A stretch of 64,000 nt of DNA from Desulforhabdus amnigena (GCF_027925305.1 NZ_BSDR01000001.1:3924501-3988500); one strand, 5' to 3'; shown: positions 9,009-18,105, numbered from the stretch's first letter. Program-made: numbers and translations. Notes: a model not told the origin generated them from the sequence alone.

Positions 9009-10327
9009 ATCACGCTTCCCATTCATCCCATCTTTCCCCATTGCAGAGAAGGCTCTGGTATCATCTATACAATATTTTCATCACGCTTCTCTGGCCCGTT
9101 TTATTTTTCTACTATTTTCTGAGGGTCCATACAGACGGCAAATACCGTGATAATTATCCGGCACGCCTGGGAATGCGTCCGCCGTTCCTTCCCCATGGGC
9201 CACGGCGAGTGTGGGTTCATGCCCTTTCAGTGGGAGAAACGCTTTCGGTCGTCCCCCTTGTGCATGCGATCAAAAGGGAAAGGCCGGATCTGGAGATCCT
9301 CTTTTCAGCCGCGACCGAAACGGGACTCAAAATGGGCCGGGCCCGCCTTGGCCCCACCGTGAATGCTTTCTTTACGCTTCCCCACGATTTCCCATGGAGC
9401 ATGCATTCCCTGGTGGACCACCTCAAGCCGGATCTTTTTGTGCTCGTGGAAACCGATATCTGGCCGAACCTGCTCCATGCTTTGAAACGTCGGGGTGTTC
9501 TCACCGTGCTTGTCAACGGCAGGATTTCTCAGAAGTCTTTCCGTCGATTGAAAAGCCTGGCGCCTTTTGTCCGCGTGCTTTTCAGATGTTTTGACTTCAT
9601 TTTCGCTCAATCTTTGGACGATAAATTTCGATACGAAGTCCTGGGAGTGGCTCCGGAACAGGTGCATGCCGCTGGAAACCTCAAATTTGATTCCGTTTTG
9701 AGAAACCATTCTGAAGAGGATCTCTCTTTTTTGAGAAGGAGTTCAGGAATAGATGGGCAGCGACTCACCTGGATTGCGGGGAGCACTCATGAAGGGGAGG
9801 AGGAAATCCTCCTGGAAATCCATGCCCGGTTGAGAGTGCGCTACCCTGATCTGCTGCTCGTTTTGGCGCCACGCCATATCGAAAGAATTCCCCATTTGCT
9901 TGTCCTTTGCCGCAAGCATGGATTGGAGGCATCCTTGCGTTCCCGGGGAGAATCGGCAAGAGAAAGGCAGGTTTATCTTCTTGATACACTGGGAGAACTG
10001 AGCATATTTTATGCCTTGGCGGACGTGGCTTTTATCGGAGGGAGTCTCGTTCCGTTCGGAGGCCATAATCCCCTTGAGGCGGTCGCCTGCGGAAAACCGA
10101 CCCTCTGGGGGGCGCACCTGTCCAATTTTCGGGAAATGGAAGCGAGCCTCGTGCGTGCGGGATGTGGACAGAAGGTCTTCTCGCTTAAAGAGTTGGAGAC
10201 TGCATTGGACGCATGGCTGATGGATAGGGGGGCACGGGATCGCGTGAAGGCCGCAGCCATGGATTTTTGTGCCGCACACACCGGTTCCAGCTCTTACATC
10301 GCCCGCTGGCTGGCGAAACGGATTTGA
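9002..10327 (+). CDS. waaA: 3-deoxy-D-manno-octulosonic acid transferase WaaA (KdtA)
   Basis: WaaA transfers Kdo from CMP-Kdo to the lipid A precursor on the cytoplasmic face of the inner membrane. The 441-residue GT30 protein has an N-terminal membrane helix (about 22-42). Further family features are V-H-A-L-S-V-G-E-T with the catalytic-base glutamate, E-T-D-I-W-P-N-L, and the C-terminal donor-site segment F-I-G-G-S-L-V-P-F-G-G-H-N-P-L-E. It overlaps lpxB by 7 bases and is the last gene of the lpx operon. E. coli WaaA is 425 residues. Confidence 0.95.
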   Translation: MLDHASHSSHLSPLQRRLWYHLYNIFITLLWPVLFFYYFLRVHTDGKYRDNYPARLGMRPPFLPHGPRRVWVHALSVGETLSVVPLVHAIKRERPDLEILFSAATETGLKMGRARLGPTVNAFFTLPHDFPWSMHSLVDHLKPDLFVLVETDIWPNLLHALKRRGVLTVLVNGRISQKSFRRLKSLAPFVRVLFRCFDFIFAQSLDDKFRYEVLGVAPEQVHAAGNLKFDSVLRNHSEEDLSFLRRSSGIDGQRLTWIAGSTHEGEEEILLEIHARLRVRYPDLLLVLAPRHIERIPHLLVLCRKHGLEASLRSRGESARERQVYLLDTLGELSIFYALADVAFIGGSLVPFGGHNPLEAVACGKPTLWGAHLSNFREMEASLVRAGCGQKVFSLKELETALDAWLMDRGARDRVKAAAMDFCAAHTGSSSYIARWLAKRI

Positions 10328-10380
10328 AGGCCGTTTCCCCCTGGACGGCATCCGGCGGTATGAACAAAAAAGGGAAACCG

Positions 10381-10944
10381 ATGAATAGTTACGCAGAATT
10401 TTTGGATCGGGATGATTGCATTTTGTTTCTCGTGGATATTCAGAAAGTGATGCTGAACCCCTGCGAAGGCAAAGACCGCCTTTTGAAGAATGTTCCAGCC
10501 CTCTTGAAGATCTCGGATCTCCTGAATATTCCGGTATTCTTTTCTGTACACAATGCGGACAAATTGGGTGGGGTTCTGCCTCAACTCCTGCAAAAGGTGA
10601 ACGAACCCAAGATCCTGAATAAATTGGCATTCAGTTGTTTTGAAAACGAAGCCATGGCCCGGGCCATTGCCGAAACGGGACGTAGAACACTGCTTCTGGC
10701 AGGCATCGAGGCCCATGTTTGTATTTTCCACACGGGAGCGAACGCTCTGCGTTTGGGGTACAAGGTGCATGTTGCTGCAGATGCCGTGGCTTCACGAAGC
10801 GATTTCGACCGGGAAATCGGATTGCGGCGTCTGGAAAAGGCAGGGGCAGTGATCAGCTCCACGGAAATGGTGATCTTTGAATTGCTTGGGCGTGCGGGAA
10901 CCGAGGAGTTTCGAGCGTCATTGCCCTTGCTGAAAACACTTTAG
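10381..10944 (+). CDS. Isochorismatase-family cysteine hydrolase
   Basis: This is a 187-residue cytosolic hydrolase of the isochorismatase-like fold. The expected Asp-Lys-Cys triad is visible: Asp in L-V-D-I-Q near the N-terminus, Lys in L-N-K-L-A-F-S-C and Cys in G-I-E-A-H-V-C. It is closest in style to YcaC-type hydrolases, whose substrates are mostly unknown, so none is proposed here. The ATG at 10381 has AGGG at 10373-10376. An ATG 21 bases upstream is possible. It follows waaA by 53 bases in the same direction. Confidence 0.85.
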   Translation: MNSYAEFLDRDDCILFLVDIQKVMLNPCEGKDRLLKNVPALLKISDLLNIPVFFSVHNADKLGGVLPQLLQKVNEPKILNKLAFSCFENEAMARAIAETGRRTLLLAGIEAHVCIFHTGANALRLGYKVHVAADAVASRSDFDREIGLRRLEKAGAVISSTEMVIFELLGRAGTEEFRASLPLLKTL

Positions 10945-10953
10945 GTCGTTTTG

Positions 10954-10978
10954 GGCACTCACCTTCTGTGTGAGTGCC
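10954..10978. terminator. Hairpin between convergent genes
   Basis: A perfect 9-bp stem (GGCACTCAC and GTGAGTGCC) with a 7-base loop lies in the gap between the convergent hydrolase and U32 genes. It has no T-run on either strand, so it is a weak or Rho-assisted terminator at best. A second small hairpin (GAGACC-GGGA-GGTCTC, 11022-11037) follows. Confidence 0.45.
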
Positions 10979-11057
10979 GGGGGCATGAAGACGGGGAGGT
11001 TGAGCAGAACGATCTCCAGCGGAGACCGGGAGGTCTCTACCGGAGACAGGGCATCCG

Positions 11058-12089
11058 TCAGGCATAAAGGCCTTTGATATTCCGGTGCAATTCTCGGGTC
11101 TTTTCCATGCGGACCCGGTCTCGGTCGAGACAGATTTCTTCCAGTTCCTGCTGCAGAGGGATCAGGTCGGGCTGATCATGTCTTGCCCCTCTCCCGTGGG
11201 CGTCGATCAAGGACCGGTAGATGAATACCATGCGGCTGATGAGACTCACAGCGTATTCCCTCCCCTGGACCTTCAGCGTATTGAGCCCGAGGTCCATATA
11301 GTCCCACAGCTCCTTGCCGTTGATGACAAATGCCACATTGGGGTGGCGGCGAATGCGGTCATTGATGGCTTCGATTTCTCCATCCTTTCGTCCCCGCTGC
11401 TTCAGCACTTTACGCCTTTGTTCGTCTGTGAGCAGACACAGCCGGAAACAGCTCCCGCTTCTGTCGGGCCAGCCTTCATATTCCACGATTTCATTGCCGT
11501 CTTCATCCGTATAAACGTGTTTGATATAGGAGTCGCTGATCAGTTCATGAAAAGCGCAATTGCCGACACCGCCCACACAGCGATTGCCGTGAACGAGGAC
11601 TTCCACAGCCACACCGAGAGCATCCGCCGCTTCCTTGAACGTCCTGAGCTTCTCCAATGTGTTGATTTCCGTGCTGGCCACGATCTGAGTCGCCCCATAG
11701 CCCATATATTCCTTCATCTGGGCTGGTGTTTGGATATTACATCCCACACTGGCGTGAATGAGCAGCTCAGGAAAATTCTTTTTCACCATCTGCATGACGG
11801 CAGGGGTCTTGACAATCACACCCTCTGCACCCCAGGATGCATATTTGGAGATTTTTCCAAGAAGAACCATCTGCTTTTCGGGAGGAATCTCGGCATTGAG
11901 GGCTATGCGTACTTTCCCCTCGTAGGGTTTGGCGATCTCAATGGCTTCCTTGATCTGAGAATCTTCCATTTCCCAGGCACATTTTCGGCGGCTGAAACCC
12001 TTAGAACCTACATAAACTGAATTGGCGCCCCGAGAGAAAACCGCTTCGACCATCTCTAAACTCCCACCCGGAGCCAAGAGCTCATTCAT
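11058..12089 (-). CDS. Peptidase U32-family protein (UbiU/YhbU-like)
   Basis: This 343-residue protein begins [13 protein letters not shown], the classic U32 N-terminus. It keeps paired cysteines in [12 protein letters not shown] and S-G-S-C-F-R-L-C, which in UbiU/UbiV/RlhA-type members bind a [4Fe-4S] cluster. Characterised relatives hydroxylate ubiquinone precursors or rRNA without oxygen, and others are annotated as collagenase-like peptidases. The substrate here is unknown. The start at 12089 has AGGAGG five bases upstream. The in-frame N-terminal extension to 12152 lacks family similarity. Confidence 0.82.
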   Translation of the reverse strand: MNELLAPGGSLEMVEAVFSRGANSVYVGSKGFSRRKCAWEMEDSQIKEAIEIAKPYEGKVRIALNAEIPPEKQMVLLGKISKYASWGAEGVIVKTPAVMQMVKKNFPELLIHASVGCNIQTPAQMKEYMGYGATQIVASTEINTLEKLRTFKEAADALGVAVEVLVHGNRCVGGVGNCAFHELISDSYIKHVYTDEDGNEIVEYEGWPDRSGSCFRLCLLTDEQRRKVLKQRGRKDGEIEAINDRIRRHPNVAFVINGKELWDYMDLGLNTLKVQGREYAVSLISRMVFIYRSLIDAHGRGARHDQPDLIPLQQELEEICLDRDRVRMEKTRELHRNIKGLYA

Positions 12090-12162
12090 GGGATCCTCCT
12101 CATTGATTTTACAAGTCATTCTGACATGAGCATATAAAAGTAATATGAACAAATTTTAGTTA

Positions 12163-12191
12163 AGTATAGAGAAAAATAAGCGAAAGAGCAA
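12163..12191 (-). promoter_or_regulatory. Predicted sigma-70 promoter of the U32 gene
   Basis: On the minus strand TTGCTC (12186-12191) and TATACT (12163-12168) are separated by 17 bases, giving a leader of about 65 bases before the U32 start codon. The remaining bases of the 12090-12461 gap hold nothing further that I can support. Confidence 0.55.
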
Positions 12192-12461
12192 TACTAATGC
12201 AAAGTCTGCTGCAAGGCAAGAGCCTGCGCGGCTTCAAAGCCGAAGGAAATGCAGCGCTTAGAATGGATCTCGATGTGCTGAAGGTTCCTGCAAGGTTATC
12301 GTTCATTGCAAAGAACGCCTGGAAAATACAAAAATATGGAGAGTTCAAAAATCGCCTCTCTTCTCCATGGGGCGGCATCTGCGCCATCTTGGGGATCTGC
12401 AATTGAAGATGAACTGCTGCCACACAAGAAGGCAGGAAGACTTCTGTAGACCCGAAAGCAT

Positions 12462-13337
12462 TTAAAACGTGGAGAGGCACTGACGGACGCTGTACCAGGG
12501 AAAACGGCTGCCCGGGCACTCGGTGTTCGCACCATCCACGTCTCTGTGTCCTTTGACATGGTATGCTGGAATTTTATAGTAATTGCAGAGTGTTTTTAAG
12601 AGATACACCAGGGAATCCATCTGGCTGGGGGTTGGGACGTCCTGGCTGAAGTTGCCCACAAGAGCGATACCGATCCCTTTTTCGTTCATTCCACCCGCTT
12701 TGCAGTGCGCCCCGTTTTGCTGTTTGATCCAGCGGGGTGCGACTTCTATCTGGCCATCCCCCTTTCCAAGTGTGCCGTTGTCGATCAAAAAATGATACCC
12801 GAGCCCGTTCCAGAAGCCACGGTCCTGATGGTTCCGGTTGATGAGCGAGGCTTTGCCGATGTCCGTTGCGGTGTGGTGTATGATGATATATTTCCACTTG
12901 TTGTTGGGATAAAGTGAAATCACATTCCTCAGCATCTTGGCATTGGGAATAGTCAGTTTCTGACCGATGTGGATGGATTCGCCCGGCCTGAGATGATTTG
13001 CGGAATAAATAGATTCGGCGGGGACATTGTACATTTTCGACAAGCGCCAGATCGTTTCAAGCGGCCCTACTTCATGGACCACTGTTCTTGGCGAATCGAG
13101 ATTGGTGAGGCATTTCTCGGCTACCCAGGCTCCTGAGGGGGGGCAGGTTGCGCTTTCGGGTAAAGGCGCAGAAGGTGTGACGGAGGGCTTGACCGGAGTG
13201 GCGGAAATGGAGGATGCCGTCGGGGGGGGAGCATAACAGGATTGCCTGCTGCACGCCTGCGTTGTGAAAACCATGCCCAGTATGATTAAAAATCCTGTAA
13301 TCCTTTGGAATGAATTGAGAAAAATCAAATTTTGCAT
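12462..13337 (-). CDS. LysM-domain N-acetylmuramoyl-L-alanine amidase lipoprotein
   Basis: This 291-residue predicted lipoprotein has a hydrophobic signal segment ending in the lipobox T-Q-A-C at about residue 28. A Pro/Ser/Thr-rich linker follows, then a LysM peptidoglycan-binding domain (about 87-130, ending G-Q-K-L-T-I-P) and an Amidase_2/PGRP domain (about 145-285). Zn ligands are visible as I-I-H-H-T-A, G-H-R-D-V-D and E-C-P-G. It would cleave the bond between MurNAc and the stem peptide. The start at 13337 gives a proper lipoprotein signal, although its Shine-Dalgarno is poor. The domain order LysM then amidase suggests a wall-remodelling enzyme anchored in the outer membrane. Confidence 0.85.
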   Translation of the reverse strand: MQNLIFLNSFQRITGFLIILGMVFTTQACSRQSCYAPPPTASSISATPVKPSVTPSAPLPESATCPPSGAWVAEKCLTNLDSPRTVVHEVGPLETIWRLSKMYNVPAESIYSANHLRPGESIHIGQKLTIPNAKMLRNVISLYPNNKWKYIIIHHTATDIGKASLINRNHQDRGFWNGLGYHFLIDNGTLGKGDGQIEVAPRWIKQQNGAHCKAGGMNEKGIGIALVGNFSQDVPTPSQMDSLVYLLKTLCNYYKIPAYHVKGHRDVDGANTECPGSRFPWYSVRQCLSTF

Positions 13338-13496
13338 AGGGATCACAATCGGGTGAGAGGGTAAAAAAGCAAGGATGATCGATTCAAATAATAATGATCT
13401 TTTGTTCTTTTGCAAGAATGAAATTGGAAAACGATTTTCCCCGGGTTCAGAAGTTGAGGGCTTGAGACCGGACGCAATATTTGATCCATTGGAACT

Positions 13497-13644
13497 CAGC
13501 GATTCTCATTTTGAAAAACCTACACCACCCTGTCCTCCTCGAGGGGGGAATTTTTAAGATAGAGTCTTCCCCCTTTTGAAAAGGGATTGAGGGGGATGTC
13601 GGAAATGCCAATATCATGAGAGACATCCAAAATGAGAATCGCTG
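13497..13644. repeat. 148-bp element with 17-bp terminal inverted repeats
   Basis: CAGCGATTCTCATTTTG at 13497-13513 is perfectly repeated in inverted orientation at 13628-13644. The interior holds a second palindrome (CCCCC...GGGGG, about 13569-13595) and no coding sequence. The form is that of a non-autonomous MITE-like element or a large RNA hairpin. It occupies most of the 13338-13787 gap, in which I see no gene. Confidence 0.6.
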
Positions 13645-13787
13645 GTTGGAACCGAGGAACCGTCGGTGTGTGCATCATCCGGGAGATGTATGCAGTATTT
13701 GATAGGAAGGGGGAAGAGGGGGGAACTCTCATTTTCCTCCTCCCGGTTTATTTTCATATCATCAAAACATTCTGAACCGGCGGTTCA

Positions 13788-14537
13788 TCATGCAACCTGT
13801 TTCTCTTTTCGCAGAATTTCTCCTCGGACACTGATAACGATTTCTTCCAGAGGAATTTCTTTTCCCGCTTCATCCATGGCTTTCTTGACGATGTTGGGGA
13901 GCGCCGAGCAACAGGGCACTTCCATGTCCACTACAGTAATGCTTTGTATGTTGGCTGCGCGAAAGATATCGGCAAATTTCTTCACATATTCCTGAGAGTC
14001 GTCAAATTTGGGACATCCGACCATTACCGCTTTCCCTTTAAGAAAATCGCGGTGGAAGTTGGGATATGCCAGAGGGGTACAACCCGCTGCCACCAAAAGA
14101 TCCGCCCTCTGCAGGAAAGGGGCGCTGGGAGGCACCAACCGGATCTGGACGGGCCAGTGCGAAAGGGCCGAGGAATCACCCGCCTGGACCACGGGGCGGT
14201 TGGCTTCCTCGCAGGATGCGGGAAACATCTGGACATTGCGGGATGGACAGCCCGATGCCATGCCGAATGTTCCTGCCTTTGCCTGTTTTTCTTTCTCCTC
14301 CAGATAATGTTCAACCGCTTCGGGATCGAATTCGTCTGCTTCACGTTCAATGATTTTGAGTGCACCCTGAGGGCATTCTCCCAGGCAGGCTCCCAGACCG
14401 TCGCAGTAGGAATCCTTGACTATCTTTGCTTTTCCGTCGATGACTTCAATGGCGCCCTCTGCACAGGAAAGGACACACTTTCCGCAGCCGTCGCACAATT
14501 CTTCGTCGATTTGGATTATTTTTCTTACCGTTTTCAT
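13788..14537 (-). CDS. 4Fe-4S ferredoxin-type protein linked to hcp
   Basis: This 249-residue protein has an N-terminal dicluster ferredoxin domain: C-D-G-C-G-K-C-V-L-S-C at about 15-25, then a second, looser motif C-D-G-L-G-A-C-L-G-E-C. A C-terminal region with further cysteines (G-C-P-K, P-C-C-S) follows. This two-part protein commonly travels with hybrid cluster protein genes in anaerobes and is presumably its electron donor. That role is inferred from context. The start has GGAG seven bases upstream. It is the third gene of the hcp-HD-ferredoxin run on the minus strand. Confidence 0.8.
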   Translation of the reverse strand: MKTVRKIIQIDEELCDGCGKCVLSCAEGAIEVIDGKAKIVKDSYCDGLGACLGECPQGALKIIEREADEFDPEAVEHYLEEKEKQAKAGTFGMASGCPSRNVQMFPASCEEANRPVVQAGDSSALSHWPVQIRLVPPSAPFLQRADLLVAAGCTPLAYPNFHRDFLKGKAVMVGCPKFDDSQEYVKKFADIFRAANIQSITVVDMEVPCCSALPNIVKKAMDEAGKEIPLEEIVISVRGEILRKEKQVA

Positions 14538-14643
14538 TTTCTTGCTCCAGTGACTTTTCTATATGTTGAAATTCCTCTTGGGATCGAGGAATGAATGTTC
14601 TCTGTTTTCAGCCGGCCCGAAAGGGTTAAGGCATCTTTCTCTC

Positions 14644-15372
14644 TCACCGGGATAACACTTCTTCCGCCAGTTTCCTGCCGGCCTTTGTGAGAAAACTCTT
14701 TTCAATCAATCGGGCCAATCTTTCCGGTTCGATGGGTTTTTCCTTGCGGTTTTCCTCCAGGTTGACAATGAGGTCCGCATCGTAGAGGCACTTGAAATTT
14801 ACTGTCTCTTTCTCCCTGGGATGGTGGTGATGGGCGACAATGTCGCACACCTCCCGGATCAGTTCTTCCCGCGCCCCCAATTGGGTGAGAATATCTCGGG
14901 CGATGGGGGGACCTTCTTCTTCCTGATACCTTGCGGCCGTGCTGTTGTACTTGCGTTCCGCTTCCTTGATGCCGATGTCGTGGAGATAGGCGGCGGTGAG
15001 CACCACCGCTGGATCTCCCTGCTCTTCCCTGACGATGCGTTCCGCGTATTGAGCCACTTTGCTGGCATGGCCGATGCGTTTGAAATCCTTTTTGAAATAG
15101 CGTTTCATCTCCAATGCCACACGATCTTTCAGGAGGTTCTCCCTCTGTGCCATGAGTTCCGGAGGAAGATTTCCAAGGCATTGGGCTGCAAATTTACAGT
15201 AGGAGGCACAGCCGAAGTCCATTTTGGGGTTGGCGAATTTGTGTCCGCAGTTCTTGCACTTACGGGTGGCTTCATCTTTGAAGAATTCAACGGGATGGCC
15301 ACACTGGGGGCATTCCGCCTCGAAAATGGCGCCCGGTTCCCAATAACGGCTATCTTGTCCAGGACATTTCAT
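14644..15372 (-). CDS. HD-domain protein with N-terminal zinc ribbon
   Basis: The 242-residue product starts with a zinc-ribbon-like pair of CxxC motifs (C-P-Q-C-G near 18 and C-K-N-C-G near 36). It continues with an HD metal-dependent phosphohydrolase domain: H in G-H-A-S-K-V, H-D in A-Y-L-H-D-I-G, a His-rich A-H-H-H-H-P and a distal Asp in Y-D-A-D-L. The substrate is unknown; HD proteins of this size cleave nucleotides or cyclic nucleotides. The start at 15372 has AGGAGG five bases upstream. It lies between hcp and the ferredoxin gene, so a role in the same stress response is plausible. Confidence 0.78.
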   Translation of the reverse strand: MKCPGQDSRYWEPGAIFEAECPQCGHPVEFFKDEATRKCKNCGHKFANPKMDFGCASYCKFAAQCLGNLPPELMAQRENLLKDRVALEMKRYFKKDFKRIGHASKVAQYAERIVREEQGDPAVVLTAAYLHDIGIKEAERKYNSTAARYQEEEGPPIARDILTQLGAREELIREVCDIVAHHHHPREKETVNFKCLYDADLIVNLEENRKEKPIEPERLARLIEKSFLTKAGRKLAEEVLSR

Positions 15373-15418
15373 TTTTTCCTCCTTACAGGCTCCCAGTCGT
15401 CGGCCTTCGTTCTCGAGA

Positions 15419-15451
15419 GGAGTGGGACCTTGCGGGCCCACTCCCTTTTTT
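15419..15451 (+). terminator. Hairpin with T-run between hcp and the HD gene
   Basis: GGAGTGGG and CCCACTCC form an 8-bp stem followed on the plus strand by CTTTTTT, an intrinsic terminator for antisense (plus) transcription. In the sense (minus) direction the same stem has no T-run, so it may only stabilise the hcp transcript end. Confidence 0.45.
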
Positions 15452-15455
15452 CTGT

Positions 15456-17084
15456 TTAACCCAGGATCGCCTTGAGGTCTTGATCCGGAGTAGAAATGGG
15501 TTTGATGTCAAAATTCTTCACGAGGATATCCAGCACGTTGGGGGTCGTGAATGCCGGGAGTGAAGGTCCGAGGCGGATATCCTTGATTCCCAGGTGGAGC
15601 AGCGTCAGCAGAATGGCGACGGCCTTTTGTTCGTACCAGGAAAGGATCATGGACAACGGCAGTTCATTCACTCCGACATTGAAGGCCTTGGAGAGGGCGA
15701 TGGCCACCTGTATGGCGGAGTAGGCGTCGTTGCACTGTCCGACATCCATGAGGCGGGGCAAGCCGGATATCGTGCCGAGGTCCTTGTCGAAGAAACGGAA
15801 TTTTCCACACGCCAGCGTCAAGACTACACAATCCTTGGGAACTTTTTCCACGAATTCGGTGTAGTAGTTTCGACCCGGTTTGGCCCCGTCGCAGCCTGCC
15901 ACCAGGAAGAAATGGCGAATGTCCTTGTTTTTCACCGCTTCGATCACCTTGTCGGCGACCCCCAGGATGGTGTTTCTGCCGAAGCCGACCATGACTTCCT
16001 TGCCCGGCACGTCTTCAGGGAAACCGGGAAGTTCGAGAGCTCGCTTGATCACCGCAGAAAAATCCTTGTTGGTCACATGCGGCACACCCGGCCATTCCAC
16101 CAACCCCGTGGTGAAGATATTGTCGATGTAAGAACCTTGAGGTTTCTGAATACAGTTGGTGGTCATAAGGATCGCACCGGGAAACTGGGCGAACTCTTTT
16201 TGTTGATTTTGCCAAGCCGTCCCGTAATGGCCATAAAAGTGCGGGTACTTCTTGAGTTCCGGGTACCCGTGGGTGGGAAGCATTTCACCATGTGTGTAGA
16301 TGTTGATCCCTTTGCCCTCGGTCTGTTTGAGAAGTTCCGCCATGTCTTTCAGATCGTGACCGGAAACGAGAATGGCTTTTCCCTTTTTGGGGCCGAGGGG
16401 GACCCTGGTCGGAACCGGATGGCCATAGGTACCTGTATTTCCGGCATCCAGGAGTTCCATGGTCCGCAGGTTCACTTCGCCGCATTTGAGAACCAGGCCG
16501 AGCCAGTCGTTCAATCCCAGTTCCTTATTGAGGGTTGCAGCCAATCCTTCGTGCAGGAAAGCATAAACCGAGTTGTCCTCCTGTCCAAGGATCTGGGCGT
16601 GGTCGGCGTAGGCTGCAATGCCCTTGATGCCAAAGAGCAACGTGTGCTGCAAAGAGAGGATATCGGGGTCGATGGTGGGATCGGATTTGAGTCCCACTTT
16701 CTCCGCTTGTGCCAGCAATCCTTCGAGATTGTCAGCTGGTTTGAAATTGGCTGCATCCTGGGAAAAATCCGTTTTGCCGCCGGCGGCCTTTACTTTCGCT
16801 TTAAGCGCGTCTCTGAGTTCAACCGCTTGTGTGACCAACTTGACCAGGCTTTCAGGATCGAAATTCACGTTGGTCAAGGTGGAAAAAAGCGCCTGGCAGG
16901 TGAAAACGTCCGCCTCGTGATCTTCCACTCCCACCTTGCGCCCTTCCACGGCGTAGAGAGACAAACCCTTGAGAGCATGAATCAGGAGGTCCTGCAATGC
17001 AGCCACATCGGGTTGTTTTCCGCATACGCCTATCCTGGTGCATCCTTCGCCTTTTGCCGCTTGTTCACATTGGTAACAAAACAT
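15456..17084 (-). CDS. hcp: Hydroxylamine reductase / hybrid cluster protein, class I
   Basis: Hcp reduces hydroxylamine and nitric oxide and protects anaerobes from nitrosative stress. The 542-residue protein begins M-F-C-Y-Q-C-E-Q with cysteines at 3, 6, 15 and 21. This C-x2-C-x8-C-x5-C spacing is that of class I [4Fe-4S] Hcp from strict anaerobes, not the enterobacterial [2Fe-2S] type. Hybrid-cluster ligands are visible downstream (E-V-N-L-R-T, A-G-C-D-G-A, V-L-T-L-A-C-G-K, G-Q-C-N-D-A). AAAGGAG precedes the start. It is first in a three-gene minus-strand run and divergent from the Crp/Fnr regulator. Confidence 0.96.
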   Translation of the reverse strand: MFCYQCEQAAKGEGCTRIGVCGKQPDVAALQDLLIHALKGLSLYAVEGRKVGVEDHEADVFTCQALFSTLTNVNFDPESLVKLVTQAVELRDALKAKVKAAGGKTDFSQDAANFKPADNLEGLLAQAEKVGLKSDPTIDPDILSLQHTLLFGIKGIAAYADHAQILGQEDNSVYAFLHEGLAATLNKELGLNDWLGLVLKCGEVNLRTMELLDAGNTGTYGHPVPTRVPLGPKKGKAILVSGHDLKDMAELLKQTEGKGINIYTHGEMLPTHGYPELKKYPHFYGHYGTAWQNQQKEFAQFPGAILMTTNCIQKPQGSYIDNIFTTGLVEWPGVPHVTNKDFSAVIKRALELPGFPEDVPGKEVMVGFGRNTILGVADKVIEAVKNKDIRHFFLVAGCDGAKPGRNYYTEFVEKVPKDCVVLTLACGKFRFFDKDLGTISGLPRLMDVGQCNDAYSAIQVAIALSKAFNVGVNELPLSMILSWYEQKAVAILLTLLHLGIKDIRLGPSLPAFTTPNVLDILVKNFDIKPISTPDQDLKAILG

Positions 17085-17166
17085 GGTGTTTCTCCTTTCT
17101 ATCCGTCATTTGTGAGGTTAAAAACTCATCTTCAACGTATTCATCACTTGCTTCATTTTTTGAAGT

Positions 17167-17208
17167 ATTGTACCGGTCTGTTTCCAAATGTTCCTTGATC
17201 TAAATCAA
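17167..17208 (-). promoter_or_regulatory. hcp promoter with FNR/HcpR-type operator at -41.5
   Basis: On the minus strand TACAAT (17167-17172) is a good -10 hexamer, predicting a start near 17160. The palindrome TTGATCTAAATCAA (17195-17208) matches the FNR consensus TTGAT-N4-ATCAA, and its centre falls at -41.5. This is the position of class II FNR/CRP activator sites, and no -35 hexamer is needed. The hcp leader would be about 75 bases. Confidence 0.75.
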
Positions 17209-17364
17209 GAAGTTTATTTTTATCGGGAAGAGTATGATGAGCGTTGCCGATGCTTCCGTTCATCCATTTGGGTTGAGCGTCCGCTCGATTACGAAAAGAA
17301 TCATACCCTTTTTGTAATTCCTTCCCCTTGACTATGAAAATAATCCGGAAGGCGCGGTTTCACA

Positions 17365-17378
17365 TTGACTTGAGTCAA
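17365..17378. promoter_or_regulatory. Second FNR/HcpR-type box upstream of the regulator gene
   Basis: TTGACTTGAGTCAA (TTGAC-N4-GTCAA) lies 40 bases before the regulator's ATG, too close for class II activation of that gene. A site downstream of or over the promoter is the usual arrangement for autorepression. The 17085-17418 gap contains no gene. Confidence 0.6.
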
Positions 17379-17418
17379 ATCGGCGAAAATTTTTTTCAGC
17401 GGAAAAGGAGACAAACTC

Positions 17419-18105
17419 ATGGAGTTGGTGGAACATGTAGCAAGAATCCCCCTTTTTGAAGGCCTGCCGAGAGAACAGCTCCATGAACTGGTGAATATTT
17501 GCGTGGATCAGGAGTGCAGAAAAGGGAAGACGCTCTTTTCCGAAGGAGCCGGGGCCACCGGTTTCTACGTTATCGTTTCCGGAAAGGTCAAGGTCTATAA
17601 ACTTTCTTTGGAAGGCAAGGAACAGATCCTCCATATTTTCGGAAAAGGAGAATTCTTCGGGGAAGTTCCCGTATTTGCCGGAGGCCGGTATCCTGCCCAC
17701 GCTGAAACTCTCGAGCCGTCAAGGGTCCTGTTTTTCCCCCGGGATGCCTTCATGGATCTGATTCGAAAGGAACCGTCGCTTGCGACCAACATGCTGGCGA
17801 TACTGGCACAGCGCCTGAGGCAGTTTACTCATCTCATCGAAGATCTCTCCCTCAAAGAGGTGCCGGGAAGGCTGGCCGCATACCTGCTGTGTTTGAGTGA
17901 ACGCAATCGCGCGTCAGACACCTTCGATCTCGATATCACCAAGGGACAATTGGCGAGTCTCCTGGGAACAATCCCGGAGACCCTGTCGCGCATCCTGGCG
18001 AAAATGAGCCAGCAAGAATTCATTCAGGTGGATGGACGAAGGATCCAAATATTGGACAGGAGCGCATTGGAAAGCCTGGCTGCAGGAGAAAAACTCGTGA
18101 GTTGA
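17419..18105 (+). CDS. hcpR: Crp/Fnr-family transcriptional regulator, probable HcpR
   Basis: The 228-residue regulator has an N-terminal cyclic-nucleotide-binding-type beta-barrel (about 8-125), a long dimerisation helix and a C-terminal Crp-type winged helix (about 165-215, recognition helix around T-I-P-E-T-L-S-R-I). The N-terminal cysteine cluster that holds the FNR [4Fe-4S] centre is absent. HcpR of sulfate reducers lacks it too and senses nitric oxide through haem. Divergence from hcp and the two shared palindromes make HcpR the best assignment. The effector ligand is inferred from the family. AAAAGGAG precedes the ATG. Confidence 0.82.
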   Translation: MELVEHVARIPLFEGLPREQLHELVNICVDQECRKGKTLFSEGAGATGFYVIVSGKVKVYKLSLEGKEQILHIFGKGEFFGEVPVFAGGRYPAHAETLEPSRVLFFPRDAFMDLIRKEPSLATNMLAILAQRLRQFTHLIEDLSLKEVPGRLAAYLLCLSERNRASDTFDLDITKGQLASLLGTIPETLSRILAKMSQQEFIQVDGRRIQILDRSALESLAAGEKLVS

